Positions 1 to 8,801 of a stretch of 64,000 nucleotides of DNA are shown piece after piece; positions within the stretch are counted from its first letter, which is position 1; each line of letters starts with the position of its first letter. The DNA comes from JABMMZ01 sp964438995 (lineage in GTDB: Bacteria > Bacteroidota > Bacteroidia > NS11-12g > UBA955). The DNA lies in contig CAYTMQ010000001.1 of the NCBI GenBank assembly GCA_964438995.1, positions 310,001 through 374,000 of the forward strand, given 5' to 3'. The notes beneath the pieces were generated by a model. It was not told the origin of the DNA. It ran no database searches and saw nothing but the letters and a program-made list of their open reading frames with translations. A program made the position numbers and the translations under genes.

Positions 1-768
1 GCCGCAGTTGTAGAACTTGAGAATTTCCCTCTATTTAATGCAGGCAAAGGCGCTGTATTCAATCACATTGGTGGACACGAAATGGATGCCGCAATTATGC
101 AAGGTAAAGACTTGATGGCTGGCACTGTTTGCGGTGTGAAACACGTCAAGAACCCAATTGTGTTAGCCAATGCTGTTATGACCCAATCAGAACATGTGAT
201 GATGGCAGGAGAGGGTGCTGAACAGTTTGCCAAGTCAGTAGGTATTGAATTTGCTGCTGATGATTATTTCTATACCGAACAGCGCTATCAACAATGGTTG
301 CAAATCAGAGACACCGATAGTTTTCAGTTAGATCATTCTATCAATTCTAATAAGAAAATGGGTACTGTTGGGGCAGTAGCTATGGATAAAAATGGCAATT
401 TAGCGGCAGCGACTAGCACTGGTGGTATGACCAATAAAAAGTTTGGCAGAATTGGAGATTCTCCTGTAATTGGATCTGGTACTTATGCTAACAATGCCAC
501 ATGCGCTATTTCATGCACTGGTCATGGAGAATTGTTTCTTAGAAGTGTAGTAGCTTATGATATCAGTTGTTTAATGGAGTACAAGGGTTATTCTTTAAAA
601 GAGGCATGTAACTTAGTTGTCATGAAAAAGCTGGTTAATATAAAAGGAGAAGGCGGACTAATAGCTGTTGATCACATGGGAAATATTGAAATGCCATTCA
701 ATAGTGATGGTATGTATAGGGCTGCAGTAGATGTAAATGGTAAAGAAGTAATAGAGATCTATAGGTAG
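1..768 (+). CDS. Isoaspartyl peptidase/L-asparaginase (Ntn hydrolase), 5' end missing
   Basis: The reading frame is open from the first base, so the N-terminus lies outside the window. Before the first ATG at 82 the frame already encodes the family motif FNAGKGAVF, so 82 is not the start. This family splits itself and uses the freed Thr as nucleophile to hydrolyse isoaspartyl dipeptides or asparagine. The expected cleavage site is the GTVGAVA motif with the nucleophile Thr at 364-366, followed by the conserved TSTGGM and GSGTYANN segments that form the substrate pocket. The C-terminal half is complete and ends in a normal stop. Nothing suggests a pseudogene. Family assignment is firm; whether dipeptidase or asparaginase activity dominates cannot be read from the sequence. 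Confidence 0.9.
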   Translation, partial: AAVVELENFPLFNAGKGAVFNHIGGHEMDAAIMQGKDLMAGTVCGVKHVKNPIVLANAVMTQSEHVMMAGEGAEQFAKSVGIEFAADDYFYTEQRYQQWLQIRDTDSFQLDHSINSNKKMGTVGAVAMDKNGNLAAATSTGGMTNKKFGRIGDSPVIGSGTYANNATCAISCTGHGELFLRSVVAYDISCLMEYKGYSLKEACNLVVMKKLVNIKGEGGLIAVDHMGNIEMPFNSDGMYRAAVDVNGKEVIEIYR

Positions 769-780
769 GGGGGGATTCCA

Positions 781-834
781 CGTAGCTTCGCGGTTCATCG
801 CGATATATCGAGAAAAATACTGCGATAAATCGCA
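781..834. repeat. Cluster of short hairpins after the asparaginase gene
   Basis: The gap between the asparaginase stop and the M1 peptidase holds several short GC-containing palindromes in AT-rich DNA: CGCG/CGCG around 790-802, CGATATATCG at 801-810 and TGCGAT-AA-ATCGCA at 821-834. A T-rich stretch follows at about 850-865. It could act as a terminator or be part of a dispersed repeat; the stems are short, so the role is uncertain. Confidence 0.4.
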
Positions 835-921
835 AGACCACATTCAAAGATTTTCTTTTTCATTTTATCGCTTATTGGTCAATAAATTGATTTAACGGTA
901 TTCAACAAAATAATTCTTCCC

Positions 922-929
922 TATATTTG
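922..929 (+). promoter_or_regulatory. Bacteroidota -7 box for the M1 aminopeptidase gene
   Basis: TATATTTG matches the TAnnTTTG consensus and lies 16 bases before the ATG at 946, giving a short leader. No clear -33 TTTG is seen. Confidence 0.5.
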
Positions 930-945
930 CTTTTTTTAATCAACA

Positions 946-3381
946 ATGAAGCATTTATTTACCTTGTTATTAAGCGTTTGTGTTTCGAGCACTTATGCGC
1001 AAACTGAAACAGAACACATACATTATTTATCAGACCCAGATGCTGCTGAGCGTCAACATAGCGTTGATATCAGTCACATGAAAGTGGATGTTTCTTTCGA
1101 ACCTCAGGCTGCTAAAGTTATTGGAACTGTTACCCATGAATTTGTGACGCTTCAAAAAGGAATAGATACATTGTTTTTCGATGGTCCAGGCATTTCTATT
1201 ATTAGCGCTGAAATGGATGGTGCTCCTGTGCCATTCTCTATCAATAAAGAGGGTGTTGTGTTGCGTTTTGCAAAACCTTTGGGATGGGATGAGAAACACT
1301 CAGTTGTTTTTAAATATACCGCACTTCCTAAAAAAGGGATTTACTTTATTGGTTGGAATCAGCCAGAAAATACAGGTAAACCAGATATCAATTACATAAG
1401 AAAACAAATCTGGACCCAAGGTCAAGGTATAGACAATCGATATTGGATTCCAATGTACGATTGCATGAACGATAAATTTACAACAGAAACTGTGGTTACC
1501 ATGGCCAATCCTTACAAAGTATTATCCAATGGAAAAAAAATAGAAGTTAAAGACAATGGCAATGGCACTTCAACTTGGCATTATCATTTGCAAAAACCAC
1601 ATGCAGGTTATTTATTAATGTTAGGTATTGGCATTTATGAAGTGAAAGAAACATTGACTAAAAGAGGCACTCCTGTGCAATTCTGGTACTATCCTGAATT
1701 CAAAGACAGAGTGGAACCAACCAGCATTTACACTGAGAAAATGATTGAGATGTTAGAGGATGAAACAGGTACACCATATCCTTGGGGTTCTTATGCTCAA
1801 ATTATGGTTCAAAATTTCTTATATGGAGCAATGGAGAATACTTCTGCTACCATATTTGGCGACTTCTTTACGGTTGATGCCAGAGGATTCAAAGACAGAA
1901 ATTATATGGGTGTTAACTGCCATGAATTGACCCATCAATGGTTTGGAGATTTAATTACTGCGAGAAGTGGCAACGATGTATGGTTACAAGAAAGTTTCGC
2001 AACATTTTTTCCAAAACTTTTCTTTAGAAATTTAGAAGGTGAAGATGCCTATCAATGGTCGGTAAGAGGCGAATATAACGCAGCACTAGAGCAAAGTAAA
2101 AAAGACTTTTTCCCTGTAAGACATACCAAAGGAGGAACTACAAGATTATATCCTAAAGGCTCTGCTGTTCTTAGCATGTTGAGATACCAATTAGGTGAAG
2201 AAAACTTCGTAAGATTTATACAACACTACCTTGCGGTAAATGGTTATAAAAACGTTGAATCATGGGATTTTCAGAAAGCCATCAAAGATAAATTAGGGTT
2301 GAACTACGATTGGTTTTTTGATCAATGGATACACAGAGGAGGTGAGCCTCATTATGTAGTGTCATATAAAAACGATGGTAAAAATATTGCGTTTAACATT
2401 AAACAGGTGCATAAAACCAACGGTCATGTTAGATGTTTCAAAATGCCTGTCGACTTTGCAATTTATTACAAGAATGGCAATGTCGATCGCAAAAGAATTT
2501 GGGTAATGGATACCACAGATCAAACCATCAATATTCCTAATACTGGGGGTGACATAGATTTCGCTTTGTTTGATGAAGAAGATAAAGTGATGAAAAAACT
2601 TGAATTCCAAAAACCTTTGGCTGAATTAATGGCTCAAGCTACGAAAGCTAAATACATGATAGATAGATACGATGCAATTGCCGCTATGAAAGACATTCCA
2701 TTGAAAGATAAAGTGGCTTTCTTACAACAACGATATACGGCAGAGAAGTTTTATGCCATAAGAGCAGAAATCGCAAAACAATTGGCCAATCAGAAATCAC
2801 TGAATAAATGGTATATTAACATAGTTAAAGATGCTAAGTCGGAAGTTAAAAACGCATTCATTGCAGCTGATACAACAGTTTTAGATCAAAAAGACATCTT
2901 TGTTTTATTGTTGAAAGATAGCAGCAATGTGGTTGTTGAAAATGCCTTAGATAAACTAATGAAGTGCAAAGGGATTGATCAAAAAGAATTGGTTAAATAT
3001 CTAAAATCAACAGAACATCTTCGCGGTCAAAACAACAACATCAGAACAAAATGGTTGGAGTACGCCATTATGAACATCTACGACGAAACCAACGCGTTAA
3101 ATACCCAGGAATTGACCAATCTTTGCGGACCGAATTACGAATTCAGAACGCGTGTAAACGCAGCCAATGCTTTAAAACGCTTAGGATTTTTAAATGCTCA
3201 GATTGCAGCAAATCTATTGGATGCTTGTTTAACATACAATGGAAGATTGTCAGGTCCGTGCGCCGAAGTGCTCAAAGAATTGAAGAAGAACGGTCCAGAA
3301 AATGCAATCTTACAAGCTGAAATTTCAAAGTTGTCGAAAGAACAACAAGTCGTTTTAAAGGCCATGGGATTAAAAGACTAG
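946..3381 (+). CDS. M1 family zinc aminopeptidase, exported
   Basis: An 811-residue gluzincin aminopeptidase that removes N-terminal residues from peptides. The N-terminus is a clear signal peptide ending near TYAQ, so it acts in the periplasm or at the outer surface. The exopeptidase motif GAMEN is at residues 294-298. The zinc site HELTH is at 326-330, with the third ligand Glu in WLQESFATF about 18 residues later. The last third is a helical domain of HEAT-like character. The gene stands alone, with a promoter box close upstream and a 15-bp inverted repeat downstream. All catalytic residues are present. It may scavenge peptides in a T9SS-bearing heterotroph, but it has no C-terminal sorting domain itself. 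Confidence 0.93.
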   Translation: MKHLFTLLLSVCVSSTYAQTETEHIHYLSDPDAAERQHSVDISHMKVDVSFEPQAAKVIGTVTHEFVTLQKGIDTLFFDGPGISIISAEMDGAPVPFSINKEGVVLRFAKPLGWDEKHSVVFKYTALPKKGIYFIGWNQPENTGKPDINYIRKQIWTQGQGIDNRYWIPMYDCMNDKFTTETVVTMANPYKVLSNGKKIEVKDNGNGTSTWHYHLQKPHAGYLLMLGIGIYEVKETLTKRGTPVQFWYYPEFKDRVEPTSIYTEKMIEMLEDETGTPYPWGSYAQIMVQNFLYGAMENTSATIFGDFFTVDARGFKDRNYMGVNCHELTHQWFGDLITARSGNDVWLQESFATFFPKLFFRNLEGEDAYQWSVRGEYNAALEQSKKDFFPVRHTKGGTTRLYPKGSAVLSMLRYQLGEENFVRFIQHYLAVNGYKNVESWDFQKAIKDKLGLNYDWFFDQWIHRGGEPHYVVSYKNDGKNIAFNIKQVHKTNGHVRCFKMPVDFAIYYKNGNVDRKRIWVMDTTDQTINIPNTGGDIDFALFDEEDKVMKKLEFQKPLAELMAQATKAKYMIDRYDAIAAMKDIPLKDKVAFLQQRYTAEKFYAIRAEIAKQLANQKSLNKWYINIVKDAKSEVKNAFIAADTTVLDQKDIFVLLLKDSSNVVVENALDKLMKCKGIDQKELVKYLKSTEHLRGQNNNIRTKWLEYAIMNIYDETNALNTQELTNLCGPNYEFRTRVNAANALKRLGFLNAQIAANLLDACLTYNGRLSGPCAEVLKELKKNGPENAILQAEISKLSKEQQVVLKAMGLKD

Positions 3382-3403
3382 AGCCATTTTATCAAGCTTA
3401 ATA

Positions 3404-3449
3404 GCCTTATTTTCAATGCTATAAATTGATAAGCCATTGAAAATAAGGC
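3404..3449 (+). terminator. Perfect 15-bp inverted repeat, probable terminator
   Basis: GCCTTATTTTCAATG at 3404-3418 pairs perfectly with CATTGAAAATAAGGC at 3435-3449 across a 16-base loop. The 3' side is followed by an AT-rich run with four T. It lies between the M1 peptidase stop and the fni promoter, where a terminator is expected. Confidence 0.6.
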
Positions 3450-3481
3450 ATATTTTAAAAGGCGTTTCCAAAACAATATCG

Positions 3482-3489
3482 TATCTTTG
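3482..3489 (+). promoter_or_regulatory. -7 box for the mevalonate operon
   Basis: TATCTTTG matches TAnnTTTG and sits 13 bases before the fni ATG at 3503. This is the only good promoter candidate for the six-gene isoprenoid operon. Confidence 0.6.
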
Positions 3490-3502
3490 CGGTTATATTT
3501 AA

Positions 3503-4525
3503 ATGCTGCAAGTTAAAGTGGACAGCGAACAAACCTCGAAACGCAAACAAGATCATATAGATTTGGCATTTCTTTCTCAAACACTAGAAAGAGACGAACG
3601 CTTCTATTATGAACCATTCCTTGCCGCTCATCCCGACAATTTTACCATACCTGAAACTTTGGTTTCTGGTAAAAACTTGCAACTCCCACTATGGGTTAGC
3701 AGTATGACAGGCGGTACTGAGAAAGCTGGAATTATCAATAAAAATTTAGCAAAAGCATGTGCTGAGTTTGGAATGGGACTCGGATTAGGTAGTTGCAGAA
3801 TCATACTGAAAGACGATACATATTTCGAAGATTTCAATGTGCGTTCTATCATGGGAGATAAAGTGCCCTTATACGCCAACCTTGGCATAGCACAAATCGA
3901 GGAACTGTTAGCAGACAATCAAGCTTATTTGGTGTCTGAACTGGTCAATAAACTTCAAGCTGATGGTTTGATTGTTCACGTTAATCCACTTCAAGAATGG
4001 TTGCAACCAGAAGGAGATAAAATCAAACACCATCCTGTCGAGACCATCAAACGTTTAATCGATGCGGTGAAATGTAAAATCATTGTTAAAGAGGTTGGTC
4101 AGGGTTTTGGTCCGAAATCGTTCATGGAATTATTACAGTTACCTATCGAAGCAATTGAGTTTGGTGCACATGGAGGTACTAACTTTGCTACACTTGAACT
4201 TCACAGACAAAACAAAGACGTGATGGAACAACTGTCTCCTTTAACCACGATTGGTCATAGTGCCAACGAAATGGTTGACTTTGCGAATGCCGCATTAAAA
4301 CATTTAGGAGACAAAGCAGTTTGTAAAACACTTATTGTAAGTGGAGGAATAAAGAACTTCTTAGATGGTTATTACCTGATAAGAAAAGCAAATACTAATG
4401 CAGTTTATGCTCAGGCTTCTGCATTTTTAAAGCATGCTACAGGACATTACGATGCATTGCGCAACTATTGCGAATTGCAGAAAAAAGGTCTGATGACATG
4501 CTACCAATATCTGAGTATAAAATAA
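3503..4525 (+). CDS. fni: Type 2 isopentenyl-diphosphate delta-isomerase (FMN-dependent)
   Basis: Interconverts isopentenyl and dimethylallyl diphosphate, the last step of the mevalonate route, using reduced FMN. The protein has 340 residues, normal for type 2 enzymes and unlike the short Nudix type 1 isomerase. Visible signatures are RKQDHIDL near the N-terminus, SMTGG at residues 67-71, HVNPLQEW, KEVGQGFG and GGTNFA, which build the FMN and substrate site of the TIM barrel. It is first in the isoprenoid operon and 9 bases before mvaA. The promoter box at 3482 sits directly upstream. Start and function are secure. Confidence 0.95.
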   Translation: MLQVKVDSEQTSKRKQDHIDLAFLSQTLERDERFYYEPFLAAHPDNFTIPETLVSGKNLQLPLWVSSMTGGTEKAGIINKNLAKACAEFGMGLGLGSCRIILKDDTYFEDFNVRSIMGDKVPLYANLGIAQIEELLADNQAYLVSELVNKLQADGLIVHVNPLQEWLQPEGDKIKHHPVETIKRLIDAVKCKIIVKEVGQGFGPKSFMELLQLPIEAIEFGAHGGTNFATLELHRQNKDVMEQLSPLTTIGHSANEMVDFANAALKHLGDKAVCKTLIVSGGIKNFLDGYYLIRKANTNAVYAQASAFLKHATGHYDALRNYCELQKKGLMTCYQYLSIK

Positions 4526-4534
4526 ACTACCAAA

Positions 4535-5887
4535 ATGCCTGCAATTAAAGGATTTTCAAAATTAAGCAAAGAAGCAAAAATTGAATGGATTGTTTCAAAT
4601 TATTTGGATAATGATCCAGAATCAATCGATTTTCTAAAAAGTTACTGGCACCCAGATGCTGCTACACAAAAATTACACGATGAATTCATTGAGAATACCA
4701 TTTCTAATTTTTATTTGCCATTTGGAATCGCTCCTAACTTTTTAATCAATGGTAAAACCTATTGTGTTCCTATGGCTATTGAAGAAAGTTCAGTAGTTGC
4801 TGCTGCTGCAAAATCTGCGAATTTCTGGTTAGACAAAGGAGGATTCCATGCAGAAGTTATCAGTATGGAAAAAATTGGTCATGTTCATTTCATTTGGAAT
4901 GGTGAAGATGCATCAAGATTGAACGCTTTTTTTGAAAACATCAAACACAAGTTCTTTGAGCATACCAATCACATCACTAAAAATATGCAGTTGCGTGGTG
5001 GAGGTATTCTAAGTGTCGAATTGGTAGATAAAACGGCTGATGAAAAAGGGTATTTCCAAATTCAAGCCACTTTTGACACATGCGATAGTATGGGTGCGAA
5101 TTTCATAAACTCAGTCTTAGAAGAGTTTTCTAAAATACTGAGAAGTGAAATTGCTCAAACAGACATGTTGAATGAGGCTGAACGTCAAGTGCAAATTGTG
5201 ATGTGTATTTTAAGTAACTATACACCAAATTGTATTGTGAGAGCCGAAGTAAAAGCACCGGTTGAAATGATGAAAGAAGGCGATGATATGACAGGTGAAG
5301 AGTTTGCTGAAAAATTCTGTAGAGCAGTGAGAATTGCTGAAATTGAACCATACAGAGCAACAACTCATAACAAAGGCATCATGAATGGCATTGACAGTGT
5401 CATCATCGCAACAGGAAACGACTTTAGAGCGGTTGAAGCATGTGCTCATACCTACGCTTCAAGCAATGGTAAATACAGCAGTTTGACACATGCCGAAGTA
5501 AAGGATGGTCAATTCAGATTTTGGTTAGATATTCCTCTAGCTTTAGGAACAGTAGGAGGTTTGACCAACTTGCACCCTATGGTGAAATTTGCTTATAAAA
5601 TGTTGGGCAATCCAAATGCTGAAGAATTGATGAAAATTACTGCAGTGGTAGGTTTGGCCCAGAATTTCTCAGCATTGAGAAGCTTAACCACTTCTGGAAT
5701 TCAAAAGGGTCATATGAAAATGCACCTATTGAATATCCTCAACCAGTTAGAGGCAACTGAAGAAGAAAAAGTAAAGATAGTTGACTATTTCAAAGACAAG
5801 ATTGTTAGTTATAGTTCAACTGTAGAAATATTTTGTAAAATTAGAGGAATAGAAGTGCCAGTAGTAAGCTCGGCAAAAATGAAATAG
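4535..5887 (+). CDS. mvaA: Hydroxymethylglutaryl-CoA reductase, class II
   Basis: Reduces HMG-CoA to mevalonate (or the reverse in degradative relatives). At 450 residues without membrane segments, it belongs to the soluble class II enzymes. The catalytic residues of the class can be placed: Glu in AIEESSVVAA, Lys in THNKGIMNG, Asp in TGNDFRAVEA and the late His in KGHMKMH. Databases often label class II enzymes 'degradative', but here it is co-transcribed with the kinases, decarboxylase and isomerase, so a biosynthetic role is far more likely. HMG-CoA synthase and acetoacetyl-CoA thiolase are not in the window. Confidence 0.95.
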   Translation: MPAIKGFSKLSKEAKIEWIVSNYLDNDPESIDFLKSYWHPDAATQKLHDEFIENTISNFYLPFGIAPNFLINGKTYCVPMAIEESSVVAAAAKSANFWLDKGGFHAEVISMEKIGHVHFIWNGEDASRLNAFFENIKHKFFEHTNHITKNMQLRGGGILSVELVDKTADEKGYFQIQATFDTCDSMGANFINSVLEEFSKILRSEIAQTDMLNEAERQVQIVMCILSNYTPNCIVRAEVKAPVEMMKEGDDMTGEEFAEKFCRAVRIAEIEPYRATTHNKGIMNGIDSVIIATGNDFRAVEACAHTYASSNGKYSSLTHAEVKDGQFRFWLDIPLALGTVGGLTNLHPMVKFAYKMLGNPNAEELMKITAVVGLAQNFSALRSLTTSGIQKGHMKMHLLNILNQLEATEEEKVKIVDYFKDKIVSYSSTVEIFCKIRGIEVPVVSSAKMK

Positions 5888-5892
5888 GAGAG

Positions 5893-6810
5893 TTGGAGTC
5901 TAAAACATATTACAGTCACGGAAAATTAATGATTTGCGGCGAATATGCCGTTTTAGGAGGAGCTACCGCTTTCGCTTTACCAACAAAAGCGGGTCAAACA
6001 CTTACAGTAGATACACATTTGGATTTTGATGTGCCTCACATCGAATGGGTGAGTTATGATAAGCATGGCAATATTTGGTTTCAAGCCAGATTGTTATTGC
6101 CTTATTTTATTGTTGAATATGCCTCTGATTTAAGTGTTGCAACACAATTGGTGAGGTTTTTAGTCAATGCAAAAGTTCTGAATCCACTATTTCTCGCTGA
6201 CAATGTAGCCTACAAAGTAGAAACAAGACTAGAGTTTGAATTGAATGAAGGCTTAGGTAGCAGTTCTACACTAACAAATAATATTGCGCAATGGGCAGGA
6301 ATTAATCCTTTTTCATTGCATTTCAACGCTTTTAAAGGCAGCGGATTTGACGTTGCAGTTGCTGTAAAAGGCAAACCAATTTTGTATACCATGAATGGCA
6401 ATCATCCGGTGATTGATGTGATTCGTTGGCAAAAAGGATTTACAAATAAGCTTTACTTTGTTCACCTCAACAAAAAGCAAAATAGCAGAGAACAAATAGC
6501 ATCATCAAAATTTGCAATGAATCATGCTCAACTATCTCAAATATCTAGAATTAGCAGATTGTTGACAGTTAACGAAGATTATTTCGAATTTTGTTTGTTG
6601 CTAGAATTGGCAGAAACAGAAACTTCTTTGGCTTTGGGAAGACATAGCATTAAACACGAATTGTTTCCAGATTATCAAGGCACCATTAAAAGTCTTGGCG
6701 CCTGGGGAGGTGATTATGTTTTGGCAACTGGAGAAGACACCATTAACTACTTTAAATCGAAGGGATATGAATCGATTGTCCCTTTTGATGATATGATATT
6801 AACCACATGA
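5893..6810 (+). CDS. GYDIA-type GHMP kinase, candidate phosphomevalonate kinase
   Basis: A 305-residue member of the GHMP sugar/mevalonate kinase superfamily. The N-terminal SHGKLMICGEYAVLGG strand and the phosphate-binding GLGSSST loop (residues 120-126) are clear. GFDVA at 151-155 corresponds to the motif that names the GYDIA family. The start is TTG at 5893: the frame has no ATG between the mvaA stop and this codon, and translation from here gives the complete kinase N-terminus. It begins 5 bases after mvaA and overlaps mvaD by ATGA. The operon already encodes a mevalonate kinase and a decarboxylase but no recognised phosphomevalonate kinase, so this protein is the best candidate for that step. 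The exact substrate is inferred from context. Confidence 0.85.
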   Translation: MESKTYYSHGKLMICGEYAVLGGATAFALPTKAGQTLTVDTHLDFDVPHIEWVSYDKHGNIWFQARLLLPYFIVEYASDLSVATQLVRFLVNAKVLNPLFLADNVAYKVETRLEFELNEGLGSSSTLTNNIAQWAGINPFSLHFNAFKGSGFDVAVAVKGKPILYTMNGNHPVIDVIRWQKGFTNKLYFVHLNKKQNSREQIASSKFAMNHAQLSQISRISRLLTVNEDYFEFCLLLELAETETSLALGRHSIKHELFPDYQGTIKSLGAWGGDYVLATGEDTINYFKSKGYESIVPFDDMILTT

Positions 6811-7847
6811 GTTCAACCTATACCACCAAATGGACCAGTCCATCAAACATTGCTTTGGTTAAATACTGGGGCAAGAAGGGTCACCAATTACCTGCAAATC
6901 CTTCTATTAGCTTTTCATTGGACAATGCTTATACAGAAACCCAAATTGAGTTGGTGGAAAAAGCCGGTCACACTGGTGTTTCAATAGAATTGTATTTTGA
7001 AGGAGTGCGCAATGAGGCTTTTGAGCTTAAGGTAATTGGATTTTTAGAAAAAGCAGTTGCTGATTTTAGTTGGTTGAACCGATACCATCTCAATATCCAA
7101 TCGAGTAATACATTCCCACACAGTAGCGGTATAGCTTCTTCTGCTTCTGCATTTAGTGCATTGTCTTTGTGTTTGTGCAGCTTACATGAGCAAATTACAG
7201 GAGAGACATTTGAACATTTTTATGAAAAAGCCAGCTACTGGTCGCGCATAGGCTCCGGAAGCGCTTGTAGAAGTGTGTATGGTGGATTCAATTTGTGGGG
7301 ACAAACTCCTGCAATGATTGGTAGTAGCGATGAGTATGCCATCAATATTGACGACATCATTCATCCAATTTTTCAGGATTTTAATGACACCATATTAATC
7401 ATAGAAAAAGGCAAAAAAGCAGTTTCCAGCACCACTGGCCATGCTTTATTGAATACCCATCCTTTTGCAGATTTGCGCTATAAGACAGGTTTTGATAATA
7501 CAGAGAAACTATTGGAAATATTAGAGAGCGGCGATTTGGATCAATTCATTCAGATAGTAGAGTCTGAAGCCTTGATGTTACATGCTTTGATGATGACATC
7601 GCCTACGCCATTTATCCTAATGAAACCGAATACTTTGGCTGTCATAGAAAAAATATGGGATTTTAGAAACAAAACAGGCTTACACTTGTTATTTACTCTA
7701 GATGCCGGAGCTAATGTGCACTTATTGAACCCTGCAAACGAAAATGAACAAGTGCAGGAATTCGTTAAAAATGAGCTAGTAGGATATTGCCAAAATGGTT
7801 TGTATCTTTGCAACGCAGTTGGTAAAGGCCCTGTAAAATTGATTTAA
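6807..7847 (+). CDS. mvaD: Diphosphomevalonate decarboxylase
   Basis: Converts mevalonate 5-diphosphate with ATP into isopentenyl diphosphate, phosphate, ADP and CO2. It has 346 residues with the family hallmarks: NIALVKYWGK near residue 15, SSNTFPHSSGIASSASAF as the nucleotide-binding loop, WSRIGSGSACRS, and DAGANVH with the catalytic Asp near the C-terminus. The ATG overlaps the stop of the preceding kinase gene (ATGA), which suggests coupled translation. The retained catalytic Asp fits the classical decarboxylase. A monophosphate-specific relative cannot be fully excluded by eye. Confidence 0.93.
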   Translation: MSSTYTTKWTSPSNIALVKYWGKKGHQLPANPSISFSLDNAYTETQIELVEKAGHTGVSIELYFEGVRNEAFELKVIGFLEKAVADFSWLNRYHLNIQSSNTFPHSSGIASSASAFSALSLCLCSLHEQITGETFEHFYEKASYWSRIGSGSACRSVYGGFNLWGQTPAMIGSSDEYAINIDDIIHPIFQDFNDTILIIEKGKKAVSSTTGHALLNTHPFADLRYKTGFDNTEKLLEILESGDLDQFIQIVESEALMLHALMMTSPTPFILMKPNTLAVIEKIWDFRNKTGLHLLFTLDAGANVHLLNPANENEQVQEFVKNELVGYCQNGLYLCNAVGKGPVKLI

Positions 7848-7849
7848 AA

Positions 7850-8794
7850 ATGAAATTGAAAAGATCTCTATACTACGCTAAGATTCTCTTATTCGGTGAA
7901 TACGGAATCATAGAAGATTCAATGGGATTATCAATTCCGTTTAACAAGTTTAACGGAGCTTTAAAGATGGATGACAGAGCAGATGAGTTTTCTGTTACTT
8001 CAAATTCTGATATCAAAGCATTTGCTGATTATTTAAAGACACTGCAAACGCAAGGTGAATTGGCATGCAGCATTGATTTGGATAGATTATATGCTGATAT
8101 TGATAAAGGCTTGTACTTTGACAGCAGTATCCCACAAGGATTCGGTGTAGGCAGTAGCGGGGCATTGGTTGCATCTATTTACGATACCTATTGTACAGAT
8201 AAAATTGCCATTCAAGCCAATCAAACGGGCAATGAAATATTAGCACTTAAGCAAATATTTTCAAAATTAGAATCTTTCTTTCATGGCAAGAGTTCTGGTT
8301 TAGATCCACTGATTTGTTATTTGAACTTACCAGTTTTAATCAAATCAAAAACCAATTTGGATACTGTTGGCTTACCAACTCCAAACGAAACAGGTAAGGG
8401 TGCTATCTTTTTAATGGACAGCGGTATTCCTGGTCAGACGCAAAACATGGTATCTATCTTTCTTGAAAAGTGCAAGAATGAAGGCTTTAGGCACATCATT
8501 AAGCATCAGTTTAAGAAATACAACGATGAATGTATTGAAGCATTTTTAAAGAAGGATTTCAAGCCATTATTTCACTCATTGAAACAACTATCTCAGTTGG
8601 TGTACGATAATTTTAGCCCAATGATTCCAGACAACTACAAATCGCTTTGGAAAGAGGGCATTGATTCTAATAGCTATTACTTGAAATTGTGCGGAAGTGG
8701 AGGAGGAGGATTTATTCTTGGATTTACTGAAGATTTTGAAAAAGCTTCTGAGAAATTAAAGAACCAACAATTACAAGTGATATACAAATTCTAA
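7850..8794 (+). CDS. mvk: Mevalonate kinase (GHMP family)
   Basis: A 314-residue GHMP kinase that should phosphorylate mevalonate. Visible motifs are KILLFGEYGIIEDSMGLSIP at the N-terminus, the phosphate loop GVGSSGALV around residues 99-107, FHGKSSGLDP carrying the catalytic-type Asp, and CGSGGGGFILGF in the C-terminal domain. It starts 2 bases after mvaD. It is clearly distinct from the first kinase of the operon, so the two are not recent duplicates. Mevalonate as substrate rests on the operon and on overall resemblance; galactokinase-like annotation would not fit the neighbours. Confidence 0.88.
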   Translation: MKLKRSLYYAKILLFGEYGIIEDSMGLSIPFNKFNGALKMDDRADEFSVTSNSDIKAFADYLKTLQTQGELACSIDLDRLYADIDKGLYFDSSIPQGFGVGSSGALVASIYDTYCTDKIAIQANQTGNEILALKQIFSKLESFFHGKSSGLDPLICYLNLPVLIKSKTNLDTVGLPTPNETGKGAIFLMDSGIPGQTQNMVSIFLEKCKNEGFRHIIKHQFKKYNDECIEAFLKKDFKPLFHSLKQLSQLVYDNFSPMIPDNYKSLWKEGIDSNSYYLKLCGSGGGGFILGFTEDFEKASEKLKNQQLQVIYKF

Positions 8795-8801
8795 TGCTTG
8801 T

